A DNA stretch of 64,000 nt from Viridibacillus sp050279675 (GTDB taxonomy: Bacteria; Bacillota; Bacilli; Bacillales_A; Planococcaceae), in NCBI RefSeq assembly GCF_050279675.1, contig NZ_JBNNUK010000001.1, positions 310,001 through 374,000 on the forward strand, given 5' to 3'. The notes beneath the pieces were generated by a model. It was not told the origin of the DNA, did no database searches, and saw only the letters and a program-made list of their open reading frames with translations. The position numbers and the translations under genes are program-made. Each line of letters starts with the position of its first letter. Position 1 is the stretch's first letter. Shown piece after piece: positions 53,581 through 61,853 of the stretch.

Positions 53581-53775
53581 ATGAGTGAAAAACAAAACAT
53601 AAATGTAAATATGAAAGATGCATTATATATTGAGGAACAAACTGATATGTCAGAGTTTGCTGGATTTACAACAGCTAGTAGTTTAGCTAGTTTACCCACG
53701 TCGGCATCTTTTTCCTCAGTGACTTCTTGTGCTGGATCAGCTGCTACAGAAAGTTTCTCTAGTGTTGGTGACTAA
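53581..53775 (+). CDS. RiPP precursor, family C, copy 3
   Basis: 64-aa precursor. Leader identical to C1/C2 (MSEKQNINVNMKDALYIEEQ) then TDMSE; core FAGFTTASSLASLPTSASFS then SVTSCAGSAATESFSSVGD. The core has a two-residue-longer middle and several substitutions, including Pro and Glu, while SVTSCAGS is conserved. Same ribosome site; followed by a perfect terminator. Confidence 0.8.
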   Translation: MSEKQNINVNMKDALYIEEQTDMSEFAGFTTASSLASLPTSASFSSVTSCAGSAATESFSSVGD

Positions 53776-53810
53776 TTCACATTGTGAAATGTTTAGGTAA
53801 TATTACATTT

Positions 53811-53852
53811 AGAGTACTCATGTAAATACTTATGTATTTACATGAGTACTCT
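53811..53852 (+). terminator. Terminator of the second precursor block
   Basis: AGAGTACTCATGTAAATAC and GTATTTACATGAGTACTCT form a perfect 19-bp hairpin around TTAT. It is homologous to the terminator at 52306. Confidence 0.9.
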
Positions 53853-54140
53853 ATTCCTCTACCAAATTATACCCTAAAATAACAAATAACCATAGATGAT
53901 CTTATCAATATGCATAGAGCATTTTATCAGTCTGTTAATGTGTGTGTTGTAACTCTCATTATTCAAGATTTGGGGAGGTAAATGAAATGAAATTAAATCA
54001 TTCGACATCAAATAAAAAACTTTCTACCAATTTATGGTATCTTGATTTCTGTTGAGTAGATATCTATGTTCATCTAATTTATTCATCGTAGTATCTCATC
54101 GATTTTACCTCTAAACGATGATGTGAAATACTGGTTATAA

Positions 54141-54365
54141 AAATACGATACATTTTTAGTTGGACAAAAGCTAATCATAAAAAAAAACAAAGAATACGAA
54201 AAAAACAATTCTACTACTAAAACTCTGAAATATACAGTTTAATATGGAGATTTCTTATCTGTAATTGGAAAAGTGTACGGAGTGCAAGTGACAAAATTAA
54301 AAAGTTGGAAAGATTTAAAATCGGATTTAATTTATGCAGAACAAAAACTGATTATCAAAAAATAA
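54141..54365 (+). pseudogene. LysM-domain cell-wall protein remnant
   Basis: In one frame the sequence reads KYDTFLVGQKLIIKKNKEYE, linker, LKYTV, a stop in place of the expected Lys/Gln, then YGDFLSVIGKVYGVQVTKLK and SWKDLKSDLIYAEQKLIIKK. These are the end of one LysM repeat and a complete second one. No start, and an in-frame stop, so a decayed wall-binding protein. The other sequence in 53853-54140 shows no gene. Confidence 0.72.
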
Positions 54366-54377
54366 CGTGATCTAGTT

Positions 54378-54409
54378 AAGAGCATGCTAACTATGTATGC
54401 TCTTTTTTG
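54378..54409 (+). terminator. Terminator after the LysM remnant
   Basis: AGAGCAT and ATGCTCT pair around a 14-base loop and are followed by TTTTT. Confidence 0.8.
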
Positions 54410-54610
54410 TTATAATAGTAGGGTTAAGAATGTATAACAGGATAAGCACATGGAGAATCGACTACAATAATAGAAACAATAAATTGTACGTCACGATTAT
54501 CGAATGTAGTCAGTCAATGAAGAACTTATATTGACAACTAAATTCGGTTCAGTCTGGCTTAACATTTTTAGTTTTATGATGAAACATTATGGACAGAAGG
54601 AGACGGAAAA

Positions 54611-56185
54611 ATGAGTTCTAATCTTGAACAAGATATATTATCTCGTCGTACTTTTGCCATCATCTCTCACCCGGATGCTGGTAAAACAACGATAACAGAA
54701 AAGCTTTTGTACTTTGGTGGCGCAATTCGCGATGCAGGTACAGTTAAAGCGAAAAAAACAGGTAAATTTGCTACTTCTGACTGGATGGAAATCGAAAAGC
54801 AACGTGGGATTTCAGTAACATCTTCAGTTATGCAATTTGATTATAATGATCGCCGTGTCAACATTTTGGACACACCAGGACACTCAGATTTCTCAGAAGA
54901 TACGTACCGTACGTTAATGGCAGTAGATAGTGCTGTGATGGTTGTGGATGCAGCAAAAGGTATTGAGGCACAAACATTAAAACTATTCAAAGTTTGTCGC
55001 ATGCGCGGTATTCCTATCTTTACATTTATCAATAAATTAGATCGTCAAGGTAAAGAGCCACTTGAGTTGATGGAAGAACTTGAAGAAGTTCTAGGCATTG
55101 AATCATATGCTATGAACTGGCCCATTGGTATGGGTAAGGAGTTCTTAGGAATTTACGATCGTTATAACAAACGAATCGAGCAATTCCGCACAGAGGAAGA
55201 GGAACGATTCTTACCAATTGATGAAAACGGTGAGTTAGCTGTTGAACATGATATGAAGAAAACCTCTTACTACACACAAGCGATGGAAGACATTATGCTT
55301 CTAAATGAAGCTGGAAATGACTTTTCAGCAGAACGTGTAACAAGAGGAGAGTTAACACCTGTATTCTTTGGTTCTGCCTTAACAAACTTCGGTGTACAAA
55401 CATTCTTAGAAACATATTTGAACTTTGCACCAACACCACAACCGCGTCTAACAGAAGATGAGCAAATTATCGAACCTTTAGATAAAGATTTCTCAGGTTT
55501 TGTGTTTAAAATTCAAGCAAATATGAACCCAGCACACCGTGACCGTATTGCTTTTGTACGTATTGTATCGGGTGAATTTGAACGTGGTATGAATATGACT
55601 TTATCACGTACTAATAAATCATTTAAAGTAACACAATCGACTCAGTTCTTAGCGGATGACCGTGAAACAGTTGATAAAGCTGTAGCTGGAGATATTATTG
55701 GTCTTTATGATACAGGTAACTATCAAATTGGTGACACCGTTGTAGGCGGTAAAAAAACATTCCAATTTGAAAAACTACCACAGTTCACGCCAGAATTGTT
55801 TATGAAGGTAACGGCGAAAAACGTTATGAAATCAAAACACTTCCATAAAGGTATTTTACAACTTGTGCAAGAAGGTGCTATCCAATATTACAAAACTTTG
55901 CATACGGAAGAAGTTATACTTGGAGCAGTTGGTCAATTACAATTTGAAGTATTTGAACACCGTATGAAAGCTGAATATAACGTAGATGTTCGTATGGAAC
56001 CAATGGGCTCGAAAATAGCACGCTGGATTCAAAATGAAGCAGACGTTAAAGAATCTATGACAGGTCCTCGTAGCATGCTTGTACATGACCGTTATGAAAA
56101 TCTTGTTTTCTTATTCGAAAATGAATTTGCAATGCGCTGGTTCCAAGATAAAAACGAAAATATTGAGCTTTATAGCTTATTATAA
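54611..56185 (+). CDS. prfC: Peptide chain release factor 3
   Basis: 524-aa translational GTPase that recycles RF1/RF2 from the ribosome. G1 ISHPDAGKTTITEKLL (about 18-33), switch region EKQRGISVTSSVMQF (about 62-76), G3 LDTPGHSDFSEDTYR (about 87-101), G4 FINKLDRQGKEP (about 144-155), then domain II and the RF3 C-terminal domain with AVGQLQFEVFEHRMKAEYNV (about 438-457). Full length. ATG after AGAAGGAGACGGAAAA. Monocistronic, followed by a terminator. Confidence 0.96.
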   Translation: MSSNLEQDILSRRTFAIISHPDAGKTTITEKLLYFGGAIRDAGTVKAKKTGKFATSDWMEIEKQRGISVTSSVMQFDYNDRRVNILDTPGHSDFSEDTYRTLMAVDSAVMVVDAAKGIEAQTLKLFKVCRMRGIPIFTFINKLDRQGKEPLELMEELEEVLGIESYAMNWPIGMGKEFLGIYDRYNKRIEQFRTEEEERFLPIDENGELAVEHDMKKTSYYTQAMEDIMLLNEAGNDFSAERVTRGELTPVFFGSALTNFGVQTFLETYLNFAPTPQPRLTEDEQIIEPLDKDFSGFVFKIQANMNPAHRDRIAFVRIVSGEFERGMNMTLSRTNKSFKVTQSTQFLADDRETVDKAVAGDIIGLYDTGNYQIGDTVVGGKKTFQFEKLPQFTPELFMKVTAKNVMKSKHFHKGILQLVQEGAIQYYKTLHTEEVILGAVGQLQFEVFEHRMKAEYNVDVRMEPMGSKIARWIQNEADVKESMTGPRSMLVHDRYENLVFLFENEFAMRWFQDKNENIELYSLL

Positions 56186-56196
56186 GTTTCACAAGC

Positions 56197-56227
56197 AGTC
56201 GTCCTACTTAGTTAGGACGGCTTTTTT
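56197..56227 (+). terminator. Terminator after prfC
   Basis: AGTCGTCCTA and TAGGACGGCT pair around CTTAGT and are followed by TTTTT. The remaining bases to 56455 show no gene. Confidence 0.85.
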
Positions 56228-56455
56228 ATGTTCTGGTTGAGAAATAGTAATGGCTCAATTGATTTTCTTCATAATCTATTTCGCTTTAAATTTCAAAAGT
56301 TTCACAATTAGATTTAATTCATACTAAACATGTCAATAGTATGTATGATAAAAGGAATTTAAAATTTCTGAAAATTAATTATTATCCAAAAAATATTTGT
56401 AGTTAAAGTAATAATTCAATATGATTAAAAGAATGAGTAAAAAGGAGCGAGCGCA

Positions 56456-59400
56456 ATGAAGATTAGTAATTTTTCCATCAAGAGGCCTGTTTTTACTATA
56501 GTGACGATGTTGCTCGTGATTATTCTAGGAGCAGTATCTTTTTTCAAAATTCCAGTGACCTTAATTCCAGAGTTAAATCCACCAATTGGTGTTGTCGTTA
56601 CAAATTATTCAGGAGCTAGTCCAACTGAAGTAAATGAAAAAGTAACAAAACCTTTAGAAAGTATGTTATCAACCTTGCCGGGAATTAAATCAATTCAATC
56701 TACTTCTCAAGAGGGCGCAAACTTTATGATGCTTGAATTCAATTGGTCGACAGATATAAATAAAATTCAAACGGATGTTTTACAGCGTATAGATCAAACG
56801 CCTATCCCATCTGATGCAAATCGTCCGCAATTTTTAAAGTTTGATCCAGCTCAATTTCCAGTTATTCAAATGACATTGCAAGCAACTGGTGATAATCAAG
56901 ATGTCCGCATTTTAGCAGAAAAACTAGAGAAAGATTTACTACGTACTGAAGGTGTTGCTAGTGTAAATATTTCAGGGACTCTTATAGAAGAAATGCGTAT
57001 AACATTAGATAAGGACAAGCTTGTAAACAATGGTTTAACCCAGGCAGATATTGTACAAACAATTCAAGGGAACAATGTTTCACTACCAGGAGATCCTATT
57101 GAAACGGGTCAAGGACAGCAACTGACGGTGAGAGTATTAAGTACGTTAAGTTCAGTAAACGATTTAAAAACACTTATTGTAAAAACAAACCCTTTAAATG
57201 GGGATGAAGTACAATTACAAGACATTGCAAATGTAAAAGTGGCTGAGCAACCAACGGCAACGATTACTAGGGCAAATGAGCATCCAGCTGTCTTAATGTC
57301 TGTCTTACAAGAATCGGGAGCTAATACAGTAGATGTTTCAAAGAATTTTAAAACTGCATTAAATACTTTATTAGCCCAAAAGCAGTATGAAGGAGTAAAA
57401 GCTGATATTTTATTTGATCAGGGGGATTATGTAAAGTTAGCAATTGATAATATTGGTTCATCGCTTATTTATGGTGGGATTTTTGCTATGTTAGTACTAT
57501 TTGTCTTTTTAAGAGGCATTCGTAGCCCCATTATCATAGCTGTTGCAATCCCGTATTCTGTCATTGTGACGTTCGTTCTTATGTATTTCTCCAATTTTTC
57601 GTTAAATATATTAACGCTTGGAGCACTAGCTTTAGGGATCGGCATGCTTGTTGATAACGCTATTGTCGTAATTGAGAATATTGAGCGCCATCTAGGAATG
57701 GGGAAAACACCAAAGCAAGCAGCTTCTGAAGGTACGAAAGAAGTAGCCATAGCAATTATTGCATCCACCTTAACGACAGTAGCAGTGTTTGTACCAGTTA
57801 TTTTTATAACAGGATTAATTGGTCAGATTTTCACTGAATTTGCATTGACTATTTCTTTTAGTTTACTTGCATCTTTAGTTGTTGCACTTACCGTAGTGCC
57901 GATGATGGCAGGCCATATGTTGAAGAAAAAGTCGGGAGATATGGAAGAAAAGCGTAGCAATTCCAAACGCTATACTGCATTTAAAAATTCAGTTGAGTGG
58001 GCTATCAAACATAGATTTTTAGTGCTTGCTGTAACTATATTTTTACTTGTTCTTTCGGTTTTTGGATTAACTCGTACTGGCATGGAGTTTTTGCCATCGA
58101 CTGATGAAGGGTTCTTTTCAATTTCTGTGAAGCTTAATAATGGCTCCGCGCTTTCTAAAACTGAAGAGGTAGTTCAGTTAATTGAGGAGCGATTGAAAAA
58201 AGAAAAAGACGTTGCAGTTTACGTTAGCCTCATCGGAGGGAATCAGCAAACACAATCGAGGGGGAATTCTAAAGCAAATGAAGCTGAACTTTCTGTCAAA
58301 CTAGTAGCACTTGATAAACGGAAGCGCTCTGTATTTGAATTTGTAGATGATATAAAAAAAGATGTGCAACAGGACGTAGGGGATAGGGCAGATGTTAGTT
58401 TTAATATGCAAACGGCATCTGGCTCTGCTCCTAATACATTAACATTCAGAGTATCTGACACGAATCATAAGCGACTTAATCAGGCAGTGGAGGATATTCA
58501 GAAGAAAATAGAGGGAATTTCCGATATTACTGAAGTTGAAAATGACCTCAATAATACAGTTGAAGAAATACAAGTAAATGTGAATCAACAGAAGGCCTCT
58601 CAATTAGGTTTTGTGCCCTCCCAAATTGCACAAACCGTACAACAAATGACAAAAGGCGTCACAGCAACGCAAATTTTGACAAATCAGGATGAAGTACAAT
58701 CGGTTGTTGTGAATTACGGTGATGCATATAAAAAAAGTATAGAGCGATTAAAAAAAATGCAATTACGAAGTGCTACAGGTGAATTTGTTGAATTACAGGA
58801 TTTAGCTGAAGTGAAAGTGAAAAAAGGACCTGTATCCGTTAGACGTACGGACCAACTGCCATCCGTTGCCTTTATTTTGAAGTATAAGTCAACACAAACG
58901 TTAACTGGGGCAGGAGAAAAAATTGATAAAGTAATTGAAGAGCTCAATCTTCCAGAAAGTACATCGATAAAATTTAGTGGAGATCGTGAACTGTTTGAAG
59001 AATCGATTAACGATATGCTGTTAGCCATTGTATTAGCAGTAATACTTGTTTATATCGTAATGGCAGCTCAGTTCGAATCGTTTAAATATCCTTTTGTTAT
59101 TATGTTCACTGTACCATTAATGATTATTGGTGTTGCATTTGCTTTAGTGTTAACGAATACACCGATTGGGGTAACTGCCATTATTGGTATTCTGGTTCTA
59201 GTTGGAATTGTTGTTAATAATGGTATTGTACTTGTCGATTACATTAATCAGCGAAAGGCTGCTGGAGTTCCATCTTATGAAGCAATCGTTACTTCTGCTA
59301 GAGATCGTTTAAGACCAATATTAATGACTGCTTTAACGACTGTTCTAGGATTAATACCATTAGCTATTGGTTTAGGTGAAGGAACCGAAATGAATCAACC

Positions 59401-59524
59401 AATGGGGATTGTTGTAATCGGTGGATTAGTAAGTTCTACATTTTTAACTCTCTATATTGTACCGATTGTTTACAGTTTGTTTGATCGTGAAACACGTTTT
59501 TTGAATAAAAAGAGAAAGGCATAG
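56456..59524 (+). CDS. RND family efflux transporter (AcrB/SwrC-like)
   Basis: 1022-aa resistance-nodulation-division pump, similar in type to SwrC (YerP) of B. subtilis. N-terminal ISNFSIKRPVFTIVTMLLVI, first periplasmic-type domain with AQFPVIQMTLQATGDN, helices 2-6 including the proton-relay helix with GALALGIGMLVDNAIVVIEN (about 390-409), second extracellular domain, and C-terminal ILVLVGIVVNNGIVLVDYIN helix. 12 membrane segments expected. ATG after AAAGGAGCGAGCGCA. No membrane-fusion partner adjacent. Relatives expel surfactants or cationic compounds. The next gene starts 19 bases on, so they are co-transcribed. Confidence 0.92.
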   Translation: MKISNFSIKRPVFTIVTMLLVIILGAVSFFKIPVTLIPELNPPIGVVVTNYSGASPTEVNEKVTKPLESMLSTLPGIKSIQSTSQEGANFMMLEFNWSTDINKIQTDVLQRIDQTPIPSDANRPQFLKFDPAQFPVIQMTLQATGDNQDVRILAEKLEKDLLRTEGVASVNISGTLIEEMRITLDKDKLVNNGLTQADIVQTIQGNNVSLPGDPIETGQGQQLTVRVLSTLSSVNDLKTLIVKTNPLNGDEVQLQDIANVKVAEQPTATITRANEHPAVLMSVLQESGANTVDVSKNFKTALNTLLAQKQYEGVKADILFDQGDYVKLAIDNIGSSLIYGGIFAMLVLFVFLRGIRSPIIIAVAIPYSVIVTFVLMYFSNFSLNILTLGALALGIGMLVDNAIVVIENIERHLGMGKTPKQAASEGTKEVAIAIIASTLTTVAVFVPVIFITGLIGQIFTEFALTISFSLLASLVVALTVVPMMAGHMLKKKSGDMEEKRSNSKRYTAFKNSVEWAIKHRFLVLAVTIFLLVLSVFGLTRTGMEFLPSTDEGFFSISVKLNNGSALSKTEEVVQLIEERLKKEKDVAVYVSLIGGNQQTQSRGNSKANEAELSVKLVALDKRKRSVFEFVDDIKKDVQQDVGDRADVSFNMQTASGSAPNTLTFRVSDTNHKRLNQAVEDIQKKIEGISDITEVENDLNNTVEEIQVNVNQQKASQLGFVPSQIAQTVQQMTKGVTATQILTNQDEVQSVVVNYGDAYKKSIERLKKMQLRSATGEFVELQDLAEVKVKKGPVSVRRTDQLPSVAFILKYKSTQTLTGAGEKIDKVIEELNLPESTSIKFSGDRELFEESINDMLLAIVLAVILVYIVMAAQFESFKYPFVIMFTVPLMIIGVAFALVLTNTPIGVTAIIGILVLVGIVVNNGIVLVDYINQRKAAGVPSYEAIVTSARDRLRPILMTALTTVLGLIPLAIGLGEGTEMNQPMGIVVIGGLVSSTFLTLYIVPIVYSLFDRETRFLNKKRKA

Positions 59525-59543
59525 TAATTAGGGGGTGGATGGG

Positions 59544-60629
59544 ATGGCTACAGGTTTTTTTACAGGATTTCCAGGTTTTATTGCTAGTCAAATTGTTCGT
59601 ACAGCCTTTAAACAAGAATTGTACGATAAAGTGTACGCAGTGGTATTAATAACGGAAATGCAACGAGCAGAAGCTGAAGTAGAGCGCATATTAAAAGATT
59701 ATCCGGATAAAAAAATAGTTATTATTGAAGGAGATATTACACTACCAAACTTAGATATTAACAATGATCAACTTGAAGAATTATTGAATGAGGTGGATGT
59801 CGTTTGGCATTTAGCTGCTATCTATGATTTGGCTGTACCAAAAGAGGCTGCCTGGAAAGTAAATGTTCAAGGCACATCAATGGTAAATGAATTTGTTAGC
59901 CGAATTGAAAACATACAACGTTATATGTATTTTAGTACGGCTTATGTTGCAGGAACCCGTGAAGGCATTTTAAAGGAATCTGAATTAATTCGTCCAATAA
60001 GTTTTAAAAATTTCTATGAAGAAACGAAATTTGAAGCAGAAACATTAGTAGAAGAATTAAAGGCGACGATGCCAGTAACGATTATTCGTCCTGGTATCGT
60101 GCGCGGTCATTCACAAACTGGAGAAACAGTTAAATTTGATGGACCATATTTCTTTTTGAATATGATTGATCGATTAAAATGCCTCCCAATCATTCCGTAC
60201 ATCGGTCAATCGAATGCCAGATTAAATGTGGTACCTATAGATTATATAACGAACGGTGTTGTTTATTTGAGCACTCTTTGCGGGGCTATAGGAAAGACTG
60301 TTCATATGACTGATCCAAATCCGCATCCTGTTCAAGAAATATATAGAGCCATGGTATTTACTTTGACTGGTAAGAAGCCAAAAGGTCGTATTCCGTTAAG
60401 TCTTGCTAGAAAATCAATGAGTATACTATCTGTCCGTAAAGTACTTGGGGTTGAGTATGAGACTCTTGACTATTTAAGGTGGAATGCATCATTTGACACT
60501 AGGACAGCTGAGCAACTTTTAGCGGGTTCTTCTATTCAATGTAAAGACTTTATTCAATCCCTACCTACGATGATAGAGTTCTATAATAAGCATAAAAATA
60601 ACAAAGCCTATCAGATTCAGATTAAATAA
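59544..60629 (+). CDS. NAD(P)-dependent SDR/thioester-reductase-like protein
   Basis: 361-aa extended short-chain dehydrogenase. Nucleotide-binding TGFFTGFPGFIASQIV (about 3-18; GxxGFxA variant), EGDIT and VDVVWHLAAIYDLAV (about 85-99), active-site Tyr/Lys in YEETKFEAE (about 159-167) and FSTAYVAGT. It resembles the fatty acyl-CoA/thioester-reductase-like SDR group. I use the ATG (MATGFF) that follows AGGGGGTGGATGGG; a GTG three codons earlier is possible. It is encoded directly behind the RND pump, and a link to modification or synthesis of a lipid-like substrate is conceivable but unproven. Confidence 0.8.
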   Translation: MATGFFTGFPGFIASQIVRTAFKQELYDKVYAVVLITEMQRAEAEVERILKDYPDKKIVIIEGDITLPNLDINNDQLEELLNEVDVVWHLAAIYDLAVPKEAAWKVNVQGTSMVNEFVSRIENIQRYMYFSTAYVAGTREGILKESELIRPISFKNFYEETKFEAETLVEELKATMPVTIIRPGIVRGHSQTGETVKFDGPYFFLNMIDRLKCLPIIPYIGQSNARLNVVPIDYITNGVVYLSTLCGAIGKTVHMTDPNPHPVQEIYRAMVFTLTGKKPKGRIPLSLARKSMSILSVRKVLGVEYETLDYLRWNASFDTRTAEQLLAGSSIQCKDFIQSLPTMIEFYNKHKNNKAYQIQIK

Positions 60630-60679
60630 TACTAATACTAGTTACTTTCTTAAAACAGAATTTTCCCCCTAGAAAAAAG

Positions 60680-60708
60680 TTTACTTACCAAAATATTTTA
60701 GTTATAAT
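60680..60708 (+). promoter_or_regulatory. Sigma-A promoter of the riboswitch-terC unit
   Basis: TTTACT (-35) and TATAAT (-10) are separated by 17 bases; transcription would start about 20-25 bases before the riboswitch. Confidence 0.75.
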
Positions 60709-60737
60709 AGAGTCACAAACAAACTTAATTACTTTTG

Positions 60738-60888
60738 ACATTTTGTCAAAGGGGAGTAGCTATAGGGAAACCTACCTCATAGTCGTCATTACATGGTTTA
60801 ACCGCCATCGGTTATGAGAGCAAATGAATTTTTAAAATTGCTAAGCGAGACCTTTGCCTTTTATTAGGCATGGGTCTTTTATTTTTGT
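60738..60888 (+). promoter_or_regulatory. yybP-ykoY manganese riboswitch
   Basis: The 5' conserved part reads CAAAGGGGAGTAGC (60747-60760) and the 3' part GCTAAGCGAGACCTTTGCC (60840-60858), the two halves of the yybP-ykoY core. An expression-platform hairpin with GAGACC / GGGTCTT arms and a T-run ends at about 60888, just before the ribosome site of the TerC-family gene. Family knowledge: Mn2+ binding prevents terminator formation and turns on Mn exporters, including YkoY-type TerC proteins. Confidence 0.9.
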
Positions 60889-60908
60889 TTGAAAAAGGAG
60901 GAAATTGG

Positions 60909-61673
60909 ATGGACACGATATTATTGGAATATGCATGGGTACTATTGGTACTAATAGTATTAGAAGGTTTATTGGCCGCAGATAATGCGGTTGTTATGGC
61001 TGTTATGGTCAAGCACTTACCACCTGTTCAACAGAAAAAAGCGTTATTTTACGGCTTGCTAGGTGCGTTTGTATTACGATTTGCTGCGCTATTTATGATT
61101 ACATTCCTAGTGAACTTTTGGCAAATTCAAGCGTTAGGAGCAGCGTATTTACTATTTATCTGTTTCAAACATTTATATGATCATTGGAAGAAAAAGAATC
61201 AGGAGGAAGAGGTCGAAGAAAAACAGGGTTCTGGCTTCTGGATGACAGTATTTAAAGTAGAATTAGCAGATTTAGCTTTTGCTATTGATTCAATGCTTGC
61301 TGCAGTAGCTTTAGCTGTAACACTACCTGAAATTGGTGATTTCCACGTTGGTGGTATTAATGGTGGTCAGTTCGCAGTTATGTTCTTAGGCGGTATTATT
61401 GGCTTAATCATTATGCGTTTTGCAGCACAATGGTTTGTTAAGTTACTACAATCTTATCCATCTTTAGAAACGGCGGCGTTTTTAATCGTTGGATGGGTTG
61501 GAGTGAAATTAGTAGTTTTAACATTAGCACATCCAAAGGTTGCGGTTTTAGATGAGCAATTCCCACATTCAACTACTTGGAAAATGACATTCTGGATTGT
61601 TCTTGTTGTACTAGCAGCAGGTGGCTACCTTGTAGGAGTCCGCAATAAGAAAAAGTCAGATGCAACTGAATAA
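60909..61673 (+). CDS. TerC family membrane protein, likely Mn2+ exporter (YkoY-like)
   Basis: 254-aa integral membrane protein with about seven helices. The TerC signature acidic segments are LVLIVLEGLLAADNAVVMAV (about 14-33) and VELADLAFAIDSMLAAVALA (about 117-136), which would bind metal in the membrane. The ATG (MDTILL) follows AAAAGGAGGAAATTGG; an earlier in-frame ATG lies in the riboswitch terminator. Control by the yybP-ykoY riboswitch matches the YkoY branch (MeeY), which supplies or removes Mn2+ across the membrane. Strong terminator follows. Confidence 0.9.
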   Translation: MDTILLEYAWVLLVLIVLEGLLAADNAVVMAVMVKHLPPVQQKKALFYGLLGAFVLRFAALFMITFLVNFWQIQALGAAYLLFICFKHLYDHWKKKNQEEEVEEKQGSGFWMTVFKVELADLAFAIDSMLAAVALAVTLPEIGDFHVGGINGGQFAVMFLGGIIGLIIMRFAAQWFVKLLQSYPSLETAAFLIVGWVGVKLVVLTLAHPKVAVLDEQFPHSTTWKMTFWIVLVVLAAGGYLVGVRNKKKSDATE

Positions 61674-61680
61674 TTTAGTT

Positions 61681-61720
61681 AAAACCCTATTCTCCATATT
61701 TATGGTGAATAGGGTTTTTT
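61681..61720 (+). terminator. Terminator after the TerC-family gene
   Basis: AAAACCCTATTCtCCAT and ATGGtGAATAGGGTTTT form a long hairpin around ATTT with a T tail. Confidence 0.9.
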
Positions 61721-61853
61721 CTTTGGATAAAAAGGGCAGAATAGGGGAGATTGAAAAGTTATAGAGAGAATATTTTTAGGTACTTTCCTTTTCTCTTACT
61801 TTTTCATACAATAGGGAGTATCTTGTTTTCAAGATTGAAAGGATTCGATTTAT

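Noticed and set aside
40173..53852. Thiopeptide (pyridine-forming) cluster
   Set aside because: Only one SpaB_C-type protein is present and cores lack the multi-Cys pattern of thiopeptides; a linear azole/dehydro peptide fits better, although the single 221-aa protein's class is not proven.
40173..53852. Classical class I lanthipeptide
   Set aside because: No LanC cyclase and almost no Cys in the cores, so lanthionine rings cannot be formed in number.
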